A DNA stretch of 64,000 nt from contig OY756141.1 of the NCBI GenBank assembly GCA_963576785.1, positions 620,001 through 684,000 of the forward strand. The letters are read 5' to 3'. The DNA is from Chlorophyllum brunneum. Its lineage: Eukaryota > Basidiomycota > Agaricomycetes > Agaricales > Agaricaceae. Below are positions 11,960-22,888 of this stretch, piece by piece; the stretch's first letter is position 1; every line of letters begins with the position of its first letter. The notes below the pieces were generated by a model. The model saw only the letters and a program-made list of their open reading frames with translations, did no database searches and was not told the origin of the DNA. A program made the position numbers and the translations under genes.

Positions 11960-14067
11960 GGCTACCTAACACAACAAGAAGCCGGAAGTATGGAGGAGAA
12001 CGGGGGGAAGGGTGTAAAGGTATCAATTCTCGGATTGGGGACTTTTATGCACGGCGTGGATACGTGAATTTCGCTCGAACCGAGCATCTTGCCAAGGCTC
12101 AATAGCCCTACAGGAATTCGGGGCTTAGAGGGGTAAGTTGAAATTGGTTCTGGTGCCTGGTGATGCGTTCTCTACTTGCTTATTTTGGATGGCCCTTGCG
12201 ACGAAGTAAGATATTTGAACAAGCTTCCCGTGCCGCAAGTCGGTTCCTCCTTGCCTCTGCAGCTCCGACAATGAGCTCGACGCCACAACAGAGACTAATG
12301 TATGTATGAATCAACGTTCCCGAGACAGGTGACCATAATCTAGGCCGTGGTAGACAGTGCAAAGTTGCCCCAGGATGATTTGATGATTTGATGATTTGCA
12401 AATTCCACATAATCCGCACTTGGTAAGTAATTTTGGACAGGTGGCGGATGACGGCTTGGGAAGTGGGTCTTCCGAAGGGCCACCGCCGGAAAAAGGTCGG
12501 TCTGAGTGAGGATGAAGTATCCCCTGGTATCCCCCTGAGCAATTGCTGCACCTCTGAATGTGACCGAGTTCCCCTGTCCTTTCCCATCGTCTGCTCGGCG
12601 ATGCGTTTTTGTGTCCATTTGGATTGCCGGCGTCCACAAAGTTCCTGGGTGGAAAGTGTGATGATTCAAAGATGGATGGTGGCTGACACTGAAGTGTCGG
12701 GTTGTTGTCGGCAGCTCAGGAAATGCCCCCGAACCTTGATGCTTCATTTTTTTTGGAAAACCTGGTCTCTGAGCAAGCATAGACCATCTGTCTTATATAT
12801 GACGCAAGTTGTATAAATCGGGGAGCAAGATAAGCATATAGAAACAGATAAGACGTAGAGCGGGTTGGGAGAAAGCAAAAACGTGATAGTGAATTGTCAT
12901 TTGCCACGTTCCAAGCCGTCCATTGCAATCTCGGGGTTGTCAGATGGACCCTTACCAGCCCCTGTCCATTTCACAGCTAGCCTGACAACAAGCACTTATT
13001 CAGTCTCACCCTCGAATTGGCGTTTCCTACGGTTCGGGTTTCATGACCCCGTCGACGTTCCTGGGACTCTAAAATATTTCTTTCATTAACCACGCGTTCG
13101 ACCTCTCGACGTAGTCATCCACAACGGGGCGTAAGGGCGCAAAGAATCGGCGTGTAAAAAATACTGCCGAATCACCTGAGTTCAATCGCTAGCACCTTCG
13201 GGAAGTCAATGCACGAATCACGGTGACCTGTAACCCACGACCGTATAGAAAGTCGTCTATGCGGCCTGTTTTCCACCGCCGATATCATGAAGGCATCCAA
13301 TCCTCCAAATGGCTCCGCCCCTTCGCTCATTCTCATAACTTAGAAGGTACGTAACGAAAGCGATACTTGACATGAGACCCCTGCCGGTATAATGTCTACC
13401 AGTTAGTTCTTCTTGTCTTCTATCTCCCTTGCAATCGAATCGTCTTGCAGACATGCTGTCCAGTACACTTCTCGAGGCCAATGAGTTAAGTCTTAATCAC
13501 CACTGCACTTCGAAGAATAAATTTCTTTCTATGGGACATACACCTTTGCGTAGCCCTGCAGCATCAAACTTTGCGTGTACGATACACCATTACCTCAAAG
13601 CCTCACACGCCACAGGAAACACCAATCCCTGATTCGGGATGCAACTTCTTCGACCATTCTTAACGTACGACAATATCGAAATCGTGCTTCTAATACCCCG
13701 TTCCTTGATGGACCTGAGCTTCTATGTTTATCCATCTCGTCATCCACGTCCAAATACCCAATGCACTAACCCATTACATCGTAGTTTTTGGCGTGTACTT
13801 CCTAACGGCGTTAAATCGTGACTCGAGAACTGGTCACTTCACCACAAACCCAATTCAGAGATGGAGTGTGCTTTCATCTTCTCTTCATCACGGGATTAAC
13901 ATCGTGAACGCCACTTTGAGTTCTCGGTAGCACCAGTCTACCACTCCGACGCTTTTCGGATCCGTTTTCAACTATATTTGCACATCGAATCCGTACACCC
14001 TCTCCTTGGGCCGTCGGCTAAGCTCCATAATACGTTCTCCTTACTCCTCCATATGTCCATCACCAAC
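11960..14067. other. Gene-free 2.1 kb
   Basis: No convincing gene. Several open frames of 60-146 codons occur on both strands around 12180-12820, overlapping each other and lacking motifs or splice partners. A short tandem run of a 9-base unit (gatgattt plus one base, about three copies) lies at about 12373-12400. Poly-T near 12748 and scattered TATA-like strings are unremarkable. Confidence 0.5.
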
Positions 14068-14736
14068 TCAATGCCCTGCTTCGAGGTTCCATTTACGAAT
14101 CACCGTATATCCTTCACCAAATTCACGAAGTTCGCCATCAGACAAACCAATGAGTTCATACTCGTCCTCGACACCATCATCAACCGCTCGGCCACGATAC
14201 GACCATAATACCCGAGCCTTCGTATCCCCTTCCACTCCTTGTGCATCTCGATCAGCCACAATACCCCCGGGTAATGCAACTGATGCTTCCTTCGAAACAA
14301 AGGCAGGAGGACCTTCCCAGTCGTGACCACCCTTCCTCTTCCTCCACGCAATCGCACTACATTCCTCGAATGATAGCTTCGTAAAATCGATATCGAGGTG
14401 CGCAAGGCCACCAACACTCATCATACCAGCCTCCCCAAAGAATCGTAAAAGCTCTTGATTTGCTGAACTGGATATCCATGCATTATGGGCTTGGACAGAT
14501 GCCCAGCCAGAAATAAGATATATTGTCGTGGTGTTGCTCTCCGATTCGTTTGGCTCTGCCTCACTGGGTTGAATTGACGAATGATGGGCAAATAGATAAA
14601 GTGGGTAACCGGACCACGCAGATTGGGCTTGAACTGCTGCGAGGAAGCCAGATATCAATTTAGAAGTCTGGAGAGTGGTCGGTGGGACGAGGTTTAAGTA
14701 GGCAAATTCCGTCACAGGGGGTTGCGAAGCCGACAT
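14068..14736 (-). CDS. ABM-like dimeric alpha-beta barrel protein
   Basis: A single uninterrupted frame of 222 codons starts MSASQPPVTEFAYLNLVP at 14736 and ends at 14068. The start EFAYLNLVPP followed by a helix-forming stretch, then YPLYLFAHHSS and TTTIYLISGWASVQAHNAWI, is the pattern of antibiotic-biosynthesis-monooxygenase (ABM)-type dimeric ferredoxin-like barrels: beta strand, helix, then a strand ending in the GW/SW turn. The second half contains LAHLDIDFTKLSFEECSAIA. No signal peptide is present, so it is probably cytosolic. Members of this fold can be small oxygenases or have no known activity; no catalytic residue can be named here. It lies 239 bases downstream of the CE16 gene on the same strand. 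Absence of introns is unusual compared with its neighbours. Confidence 0.65.
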   Translation of the reverse strand: MSASQPPVTEFAYLNLVPPTTLQTSKLISGFLAAVQAQSAWSGYPLYLFAHHSSIQPSEAEPNESESNTTTIYLISGWASVQAHNAWISSSANQELLRFFGEAGMMSVGGLAHLDIDFTKLSFEECSAIAWRKRKGGHDWEGPPAFVSKEASVALPGGIVADRDAQGVEGDTKARVLWSYRGRAVDDGVEDEYELIGLSDGELREFGEGYTVIRKWNLEAGH

Positions 14737-14975
14737 CAGGAGTATAGTGTGAGTCGTTTCAAAGCGAAATGAGTTGAAAAACGGTTGGACGCGTAATAAC
14801 TACCCCTAATGGGAACAAGGATTCTTGATCAGTGACTGAGATCTCATCTTATGCCGTCATATGCATGAAAGTTGATGTGTTTTAATTTTCGCGGATAGGG
14901 GTTTATTGATTGACACTCAAGCAACTGATTCGCATCCATGAGTACAAGTAGCAACCGGGTACATACTAGAATCAA

Positions 14976-16450
14976 TCAATTGCTGAGCCTGGTCGAGATG
15001 GCCCGTGCAAGAATGCTATATACCAGTTTAGATCAGATAGGGAGAACGAAAGCAAGATCACGTACTCATGGATCGTAAACAGCGGATGCAACGTGTTCAA
15101 CCAGCTGTTAATGCACTGATAAGCTATGACCTCAATCACAACAACGGGATGAATACTCACAAGTAGCTCAGCACAGGCGCGCACCCAGGGACTTGCGTGT
15201 TCAAACCGAAGCTACCAATGCCGTTCTGATACGCGGTACAATATCCTGTGACATTGACATATCCAAGCGCATCAGCATTATCCAGTAACGTGTTGAATAC
15301 TGGTTGCGTGTCGAATAGAATCATGTCTTGAATAGTTTTGCGATGACGGTGCTGGAATTTTTGCAGGGCAGCCTTGAGTTGGTTGTTATACTCGGAGATG
15401 TATTTATGCATAAGGGCGGATGCCTGGGGGCCTTGCTCAAGAACGAGTGGGCTTCTATCGGTTGGTGGGACCGTAAGGAAAAGGAACGAGCGCGCGCCCG
15501 AAGAATAGAGGTCCTCGAGCTATCGGTGAGGAATGAGTGAGTTTGGTGGGGGGTGGCGAAATGTTAGAACGAACTTGGGTAGTCAACCGGTCCATGAGAG
15601 TGTTGTAAAACGCGGGACGAGTGATGTTGGTCTAGGCAAGAGTAGTTGAGATCCTGGTAGCAACCGAAGACAAGGAACAAACCCATCCAGCCGAATTTCC
15701 CTTTTGAAAATTTTAAGTATGCGAGATTTTAGGCGGAGAAAATCCTACAATACTCACAATATCATTGATTCCGATCCAAACCGCAAAGAGTGAGTTGGAA
15801 CTGTCCCATTCTGCCCCAGCTGGTTTCTGCGCGAGAATAGTCTTGAATTGTTGAACTTGGTCAACGATTGACCTATGGTATTGCTAAGTCGTAAAGAAAA
15901 CGGAGCGAGCTAAGGTCACTTACAGGACGGTAGGTAGGAAAGGTGGGACCAGTGCCCCATCAATCGTCGCACCTCCGACAGCAAGGTTGAAAACCTGTGT
16001 GCTGAACGTCTTATACCGACCTCTGGCAGAGCTGGAGGGTACGCACTTTGGTATCAGTAACGTTGTACTTCCCACCTAGAGAAGGGGCGCTTCAGTGGGC
16101 ACGAATTTTTTCACGAGTCATTGAATATACCAAGGGCTTGTACCCAATTTGGTCCATTGGAAGACGTCTGTAAGGATTATTCCACCAAAGTCAACACCAT
16201 GATCGGGATGATTGGGAGAGTAAAATCGTACGAAATTTGGCACGGGGGAGTCAACGCCAGCAGATATGTTGTACCCTAAATGACCGCGGTCAGACCAGGT
16301 CCACGGCACAAGGGACCGTTGTAACTCACCATCAGTCGTGTAGGAATCGCCAAAGACAAAAAGGTATTTCGTATCCTGCCAAGCGAGACCGGCAAAAGCC
16401 CATGGGATCAAGCTCAGCACTAGGAGGGTAATCGAGAGAGGTGTCTTCAT
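14976..16450 (-). CDS. Secreted CE16 acetylesterase (SGNH/GDSL fold)
   Basis: The product should remove acetyl groups from acetylated xylo-oligosaccharides outside the cell, as CE16 enzymes do. It begins MKTPLSITLLVLSLIPWAFA, a signal peptide with probable cleavage after AFA. FVFGDSYTTDG carries the catalytic-serine block I (GDS), then YNISAGVDSPVPNFVRFYSP. Block III is seen as SLFAVWIGINDI near 15760-15800. Farther on come FDTQPVFNTLLDNADALGY, VTGYCTAYQNG and VPGCAPVLSY. The last part, WLNTLHPLFTIHD then ILARAISTRLSN, contains the block V His region. The stop TGA is at 14978-14976. At least six short introns interrupt it. A nine-codon upstream ORF ends seven bases before the start codon (see separate entry). 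Family assignment is strong; middle exon borders are approximate. Confidence 0.88.
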
Positions 16451-16457
16451 GATTCCT

Positions 16458-16487
16458 TCACTGGACGGGGTCTTCTCTCTTCTTCAT
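16458..16487 (-). promoter_or_regulatory. Short upstream ORF before the CE16 gene
   Basis: On the minus strand an ATG at 16487 opens a nine-codon frame (MKKREDPVQ) that stops with TGA at 16460-16458, seven bases before the CE16 start codon at 16450. If the transcript includes it, it would lower translation of the esterase. The transcription start is unknown, so this is a possibility only. Confidence 0.3.
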
Positions 16488-17147
16488 GGTGAAGCTTTTT
16501 TATGCTCCTCAACCTCCAAAAATCCGAGTACTCTTTCCATGGTTTCGAGGGTTCTCTCCGAGAAAAACCCGGAGATATGATTTTGGTGGGTGTGACCGAC
16601 GTGAGCCTGTGAGGGTTGTGCATGAAGTGGGAAACATGGGTGGTAAACATGCGACTAGCAGCCGGGCCGCCTTCTTGCCGCCTTCCATCATGATCACCGG
16701 ATCACCAGAAGTTGTTCAACCTCCACCACTGGAAGACGCACAACGCGAATTCAATAGTCGTGACAAGCGTTATTATACACAAGGACGGGTCCCGCTCCTT
16801 CAGTGCCACACCACCATGTTGAATGCTTGGGCCTGGTGCTACTCCAATTTTTAACCACCAAGGGATATTTTACCGGGCACCCAAATTATGTTCCCGACAA
16901 ATGTGTAATAGGGTTAAACCATCGCCTTGGACCTTAGGCGTCTGGACAGCGCTAACCCGTCACGCTTTTCAAGAAAGCGCTCTAGGTTATCGGGATCTAA
17001 CTCAACCGCGACACGTGGGATCCTCGAGGCTCAAGATAAATAGATTCTCCTGTATCGATGAGTCTTTCTGCATCTCTGGTTTCTTACCTCTATCTCTCCC
17101 ACCGCCACTCATCCCGGTCAAAAAGCCACATTAACAAACACAAAAAT
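16488..17147. other. Intergenic between divergent CE16 and NLR1 genes
   Basis: The stretch separates two divergent genes and presumably contains both promoters. An open frame at 16486-16854 (+) has no recognisable content. The 14-base string cgtgagcctgtgag at 16600-16613 recurs just after NLR1 (see findings). Confidence 0.5.
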
Positions 17148-19524
17148 ATGCCGCCTGGGTCGAAGAGGGCGAGGATTAGGGCCTTTCTCTCAAGGCTTCT
17201 GACTGGGGAAGAGGTCGGATCCTCACCTGGTGGTTAGTCCCTCCCAAATTTCTTCTCGTAACTGCGTCCTGAAGTTATGTCCTGGGGACCCCGACATTGA
17301 TCCAGCGGGAGGCTTGTTCAAGAATGCTCAGAATGTTGTTATTCAGAATTCTACAATGATTCAGGGGGAAAACGACAAGGTCACCAAGGGTAAAAGACAC
17401 GATATCATCTCTATGGTACCCTTGTAAATGAACTTTTTCCTGCAGCCATGAAACTACTTTCTAAACGCATCATCCCTGGCGCAGCACACGACTCTTCTGC
17501 TCGTGAACCTCCTCCCCGATGTCATCCGGGTACCCGCATCAAACTAAATGAACGGATCACTGCTTGGTTCAACGACACGAAACGACAAAAGGCCCTTCTG
17601 TGGGTCAACGGCCCAGCTGGTGTCGGCAAATCAGCAGTCATCCAGACCTTCGCTGAGTCCCTCGCCATGTCCAAGCACCTGGGCGCGTCGGTGTTCTTTT
17701 CACGACCTAATAAGCGCAATGATCCACAACGCGTCTTCATCACCATCGCGTATCAGTTTGCAGTCTAGGTCGAGGCTTATCGCGCCTTCATTGCCGAACA
17801 GCTCGCCCTCGATCCTGATCTACTCAACAAAGGGATGAAAGAGCAGTTCAGGATTTTCATTGTCGAGCCCTTTGTGACGAAGAAGATAGCAGGAGGCGGG
17901 GACACGTTGGGTGTATTGTTGGATGGGCTTGACGAGGTCGAGGGACAAAGTCCACAGCGCGAGATCATCCGATTGATCAGTACCTTCGTCCTTGAGCATC
18001 CCGAAGCACCTCTTGTCTGGACCATTGCTAGCCGACCAGAGCCACACATATCCAGCATGTTTGGTGAAGAGGAGATGATGCCAAGCTACTGGCAGGAGTA
18101 CGTACCCATTGACTCCACGGAAGCTTGCGAAGACGTTGAGCGCTTCTTGAGAGCTAGTTTCGAGACTATGCGGAAAGAGTTCCCACATTCCGTTCACAAA
18201 AACTGGCCAAGCGAAGGGGCATTCTTAAAACTCGCAGACGGTGCATCTGGTCTCTTTGTCTTTGCTGCCGTAGCGATTCGGTTTGTGGGAGACATGAACT
18301 TTGCCAGTCCGGTCTCGCGGCTTGACTTGGTCTTGTCTACCATCCAGGGCTCGAAAGTTGTTGCACCCGAAGACCAGCCATTTGCTCACCTGGATGCACT
18401 GTACGCACAAATCCTTAGTTCAATCCCGCCAGCATCGTGGCCGATAGCAAAACGATTACTGGGGTTTGCACTGTGCTCTCGTGGCAACTGCTCTCTCAAC
18501 CTTGAGTCCCGTGGCCCCAAAGGAATGTCCGTGATCCTCGACCTCGAGCAAGACGTCATTTACTCCTCTCTGAACAAATGCTACTCAGTACTCGAGATAC
18601 CACCCCCGAAGCACGCCTACTCAAAACCGGTGGCGTTCTTCCATACTTCATTTGCCGACTACTTGATTGACCGGACCAGATCAAAGGACTTCTACATCTG
18701 TTTCGGTGATGCTGAAGCTGATGTAGTAGAGCGCCTATTTTGTATTCTGCAGGATTTCGTCTTGAGGGAATCTCCCCGGAGTATGTTTGTACAATCCTTG
18801 CGGAAATAGCTGACATTTTTTTCAGGATCGGAAACCCATCTGGCATGGATCCGGTACTGTTCACAATACCATTCGAAGGCGCCCACGCAAAAGTCCAAGA
18901 AAGTACAGAAGGCTTTTGCCCGCGACCTATTTCATGATAGCTGCGCGGGTCCGTACTACTTGTTGACCAAGGGGCACTCCCTATTGGAGAGGGATCGGTC
19001 TGGATGCTTGGATGTTCTAGGTCAGATGAATGTTGGGGAACTAGCTCTCAACTTAGAATTTGCCGATTGGTTAATTGAGATCTGGGAGGTGTGTCAGTAT
19101 CAATCTATCGCTGAAATTCGGCTGCTTCATGTTTCTACACTTGAAAATTGCAGAAGTGCCCTAAAGAACTCATGGACAGAGGGCTCGGACGTGAAATTCC
19201 ATTACGAGAACTCAAATTCCTGCACCTTGACTGCCAAAAGATGTGTCCTAGACGTTTGATGGATATTGTTGAGTTCAAGGTAAGCAAGTAAACCCTGTTG
19301 ATGCAGCAAGTCCTCTGAGCTCCCTTAACTCTTTTCGTCCATAGCCTCGCTCATCCGATGAATTGTTTGTGTTTACATCGGGCGTTGAGTCTTTGCAGCG
19401 AAGAATGCCAGAACTCAAGGTGCTGATTTTTGGGAGTTCACCAGAGACCCGTAATGCATTGTTCCGTTATGTAGACCGTATTCGAGGTGACCAGAGACGT
19501 TATTGCATTCCGTACCCCTACTAG
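17148..19524 (+). pseudogene. NACHT NTPase (NLR-type), one premature stop
   Basis: Six exons can be spliced in frame: 17148-17232, 17306-17389, 17446-18780, 18826-19088, 19154-19279 and 19345-19524, together 691 codons including the final TAG. The N-terminus has GGLFKNAQNVVIQNSTMI, a short motif seen in mushroom NLRs, then CHPGTR before the NACHT domain. The P-loop is GPAGVGKSA and Walker B is GVLLDGLDEVEG; SRP (sensor-like) and FFHTSFADYLID follow. The C-terminal part is not an obvious repeat domain. The only defect is an in-frame TAG at 17766-17768, codon 164, between QFAV and VEAYRAFIAEQ, where relatives continue. NLRs in fungi are candidate sensors for non-self recognition and programmed cell death. 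Loss may be recent, polymorphic, or a sequence error; otherwise the gene looks intact. Confidence 0.75.
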
Positions 19525-20576
19525 TCGTCTATCTCAACACTTTTATTGCATATGATTTGGGACCATACTTGTGGAACCGTAAATCTTACAATTGCTTTTG
19601 TTGCTTTCTTGCCACCGCTAAGTTTGTATAGAATATCATACTACTACCGTCGCCGCCGTGAGCCTGTGAGCCTTCCTGCCCGCGGTTCCCCCAATGCGTA
19701 GTAATAATTCCCCCGTTAATTGGCCCATGACTTCATAGAGTCAACGCGCCGGGTCCGCGTTCGACGTCGTATAATGAGATTTTGAGTACGCCGACCACAA
19801 TTGGATTTTCTAGGTTCCGCATGAATTCACTTTATTTTATAAATAAAGAGGCGGGATTTTTAGGCTCTGGTTTTTGTGTCTATTGGCGTTCTGGAAGGTC
19901 CATTCCTGGTCTGCGTAAACGTTACTACGGCAATTTGCAATAAATAACGTCCGTGGCTCTTTTTTTGGTTGGGATTCGAACCGCGCAATATGGGCTCGAA
20001 AGTGCCAGACACACTCAAGAATAATACTAATGGGACGCAGGCGTTTAACTGCTTAAGACGTCGATGGGAAATTGGCTGCCGGCACTATGCGGGGTTGAGT
20101 TTTTCCACCATTGACGTTGGTGTGTTTGCCATTGCACCCTGCAGTCTATAGATATATCAGTCTCGATTATATAATCACATGCATCCCTACAGTTACCTCT
20201 TCTTGGTGTGTGATGTCAAGTAGCTCAGAAGGGACTGCTCACTCTTTCGACAAGCCCAAGCCCAAGCTCATGTGCTGTAGGAGAGTTCGACGATTGAACG
20301 AAGAAACTACGATGGCAAATCCTTGTTAATGGAATCCTCTCTTCCATCGTGTTATGTGATCTATTTCTGCAACTCGAGCACCTAGAATGGCAGCTCTCCT
20401 CTAGGACTCCACCTTGCGACCAAGGATTTGGAAAATGTTACTCCGCGTCAATAACATTTCTGGGTTATGTCACATGAAGCCTCTGTGAAATTCGAGAGAA
20501 GATCCGAACAACGCGTTCCGGTCATATTCGTCTGCGACGCGTAGCGCTCATTCCAGATGTCCGCCAGATCTGATAA
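19525..20576. other. Intergenic 1 kb
   Basis: Nothing supported. A gggattcgaacc string at about 19971-19982 recalls the inverse B-box of a tRNA gene, but no cloverleaf can be formed (see rejected). Some weak similarity to the N-terminal side of a TBC protein may extend leftward from 20577, but it is too decayed to place. Confidence 0.4.
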
Positions 20577-21132
20577 AGGTTTAAAGAACGTGTGCGTGAA
20601 GAGATGTTTGTTCGCCTCTTGGTTGCATATGTATGGAGTGGTCGGGGTTGTGGATTCTTTGGGTTCTTGACTATTATTCTCACTGATGAAATTCCTCTCA
20701 GGTAGACAAAAAGCACCACAGCTCGGTTTTACCTACGTTGAAGGAATGAATGTACTGGCTGCACCGTTCTTATGTATCATGCCGATCGGAAGCGAATGTT
20801 TTCTATTGCTCTGTGGGGATCATTGAGAAGTGTTGTATACATCCAGTCAACCCTGGAGGGAATCCATTACCCAAAGGTGAGGCAGCGTGTACACTTCACA
20901 CTACTTGATCTGACATTTCTGCCGTTACTGGATTACTGCCTCAAGTTTGTTTATCCGGGAATTCATGGTTGTTTGCGTGCCAAAGGTTTCTCTGCAGAAA
21001 TCTATGTTTTTCCATGTAAGGTGTGGTCTGATTTGCGCTCCGTGAAAAAAGATGAATCCTTGGCTCAACCTTGAAATTCTCAGTTGTGCTAGCCCTTCAC
21101 ACATGTACACCTCCTTGAATCAAGTCTTGCAG
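20577..21132 (+). pseudogene. Decayed Bub2-like TBC-domain fragment
   Basis: Scattered frames line up with the TBC RabGAP domain of Bub2, the spindle-checkpoint GAP partner of Bfa1. In order: RFKERVREEMFVRLLVAYVW, then after an intron-like gap (acceptor CTCTCAG near 20701) QLGFTYVEGMNVLAAPFLCI and MP. After a one-base shift comes the equivalent of ECFLLLCG, then IEKCCIHPVNPGGNPLPK in another frame. Next are LLDYCLKFVYPGIHGCLRAK with GFSAEIYVFP, and finally HTCTPPLNQVLQ. The domain stops there; the LWDF segment expected next is absent. Frames change at least three times and no start or full-length model exists. It is a truncated, degraded copy; an intact Bub2 is expected elsewhere in the genome. 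Confidence 0.6.
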
Positions 21133-21437
21133 ACTTTATGCGGCACCCAGTCCGATGCACTTGTCGCGCACGTTCCTGCCCCAAACATTATCCGTAATGG
21201 GTATTCCCGTCACCCTCGTTCTCTTTCTCCCATCAGAGCTGTATATCGAAACGAAATTTATGACTGGTCGATTTACGAGGTATCTTCCACTATTATAGAC
21301 TCAATTCGTAAGATATTCTCACGATTGTCACTCATCGACCAATCAGTTGCAATTCAAATTCGAATTCAAAATCAAGTCTGCCCCTTCAAAATCATCGAAA
21401 ATCGTAATTACGAATCTCATCCTCTACTTCGACCAAC
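21133..21437. other. Intergenic before acr3
   Basis: About 300 bases with no gene; presumably the acr3 promoter. An open frame runs across it in the same direction but has no family signal before the acr3 start. Confidence 0.4.
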
Positions 21438-22888
21438 ATGTCGTGCGACAAAGAAACTCAGATCTCTACTACAGCAAACGTATCGTGCAACAAAGAAACC
21501 CGGAGCAACGAAAACTCTGCTCCGTCTGTCTCTCCGCAACTCACCTCAGCCAAAGGTACACATTTAATGAAGCTGTATTGGCGAGTCGTGACACTCATTC
21601 ACATTGTAGATGTATGGAGGCAACTGAGCGTGCTTGATCGCTTGCTATCCCCCCTTATCTTACTGGCCATGATCCTCGGTGTCATCTTAGGCGAGTTCAC
21701 GCCGCAAATTAGAGAGGCCTTGAGCACCACCCATCTCAACGGCGTTTCCGTCCGTCAGTGCACTAACCCTCTCTACCTTCTACGTGGTACTCATACCCGC
21801 ATGCAATGACTAGCCATAGCGATTGGACTGATCGTGATGATGTGGCCTGTCCTTACCAAAGTTCAGTACGAGAAAATACCCACAATTTTCTCTTCCACCA
21901 AAATATGGGTACATATCGGCATTTCTCTTGTGCTAAATTGGCTCGTTGGCCCTTTCTTGATGTTAGGCTTGGCTTGGGCCACATTGCCTGACCTACCCAC
22001 ATACCGTACTGGCGTCATTATGGTTGGCCTCGCCCGGTGCATTGCGATGGTCATGATCTGGAATAGTATTGCGAAGGGTGACATTAACTACTGTGCGATA
22101 TTGGTGGTCGTCAACGCCATACTACAGATTATTCTGTACTCCCCATTTGCAGTATGGTTTATCAACGTTATCGGCGGACAAGATGCAGGCATTCAGGTCT
22201 CCTACGGAGACGTAGCCATTTCTGTTCTGATTGTATGTGTGCTTCATTCGATTCTGAGGGCTGAGTTAATCAATGGACATGGTTTGAATTCTACAGTACC
22301 TCGGCATTCCCCTGGTTGCGGGGGTTGCCACGCGATATTTGATCTGGAGCATCGCTGGTAAACGGTTCCTCGATGAGAAGTTCCTTCCTTTCTTCTCTCC
22401 GGTAGCCCTTTTAGGACTCCTCTACACAATAATCGTCCTCTTCGCGTATCAAGGCCACCAGATCCTCCATAACATAGGCCCCGTTTTCCGCGTCTTCGTT
22501 CCCCTGGTGCTATACTTCACCATCATGTGGTCGTCTGCCTTTACACTCATGTATTACTTGTGTCGAAAAGAGCAAGTCCGGGGCCAGTGGTTCAGCTACG
22601 ACCTCGCCGTATCTCAAGCTTTCACAGCAGCTAGCAACAATTTCGTGCGTTTCCTCCCATCCCCAGAGGGATAAACAGGGCCTAACCTCTAGCATTGTTC
22701 AGGAACTTGCAATCGCCGTCGCAATCGCTGTCTATGGCGTTAATTCTCAACAAGCTCTCGCGGCGACTATTGGACCACTGGTCGAGGTTCCAGTTCTGCT
22801 AGCTTTAACCTGGGTAGCGCTGCTATCTAAACATAGGCTCGGCTGGCAGAAATTGGAGGATAGTGCGGAAAGACAGCAAACTGTGTGA
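21438..22888 (+). CDS. acr3: Acr3 arsenite efflux permease
   Basis: The product pumps arsenite (and antimonite) out of the cell across the plasma membrane. Exons begin at 21438 and are joined over introns at 21556-21609, about 21757-21819, 22231-22290 and 22644-22700; frame is kept throughout. The N-terminus is hydrophilic ([12 protein letters not shown]). Membrane segments follow: [40 protein letters not shown] (family hallmark), [40 protein letters not shown] (the Cys of the essential [10 protein letters not shown] motif is present), [51 protein letters not shown] and [15 protein letters not shown]. The stop is TGA 22886-22888. All signature motifs are present, so it should be functional. 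It lies alone inside an island of decayed genes, without arsenate reductase or regulator next to it. Confidence 0.93.

Noticed and set aside
11708..12067. 119-codon plus-strand frame opposite the 7-TM gene start
   Set aside because: It is antisense to the first exons of the membrane-protein gene, which has strong support.
12361..12400. Short tandem repeat gatgattt considered as a CRISPR-like or regulatory array
   Set aside because: Only about three units with no spacers; an ordinary microsatellite in a eukaryotic genome.
12180..12820. Overlapping open frames of up to 146 codons on both strands
   Set aside because: No motif, composition or splice partner; mutually overlapping frames look like chance openness.
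18700..18940. Frameshift near the C-terminus of NLR1
   Set aside because: A 45-base intron at 18781-18825 with GTATGT donor, a branch-like sequence and TTTTTTTCAG acceptor restores frame.
19966..20060. tRNA-like B-box (gggattcgaacc) on the minus strand
   Set aside because: The T-arm does not pair, and no acceptor stem or anticodon arm of normal geometry can be drawn.
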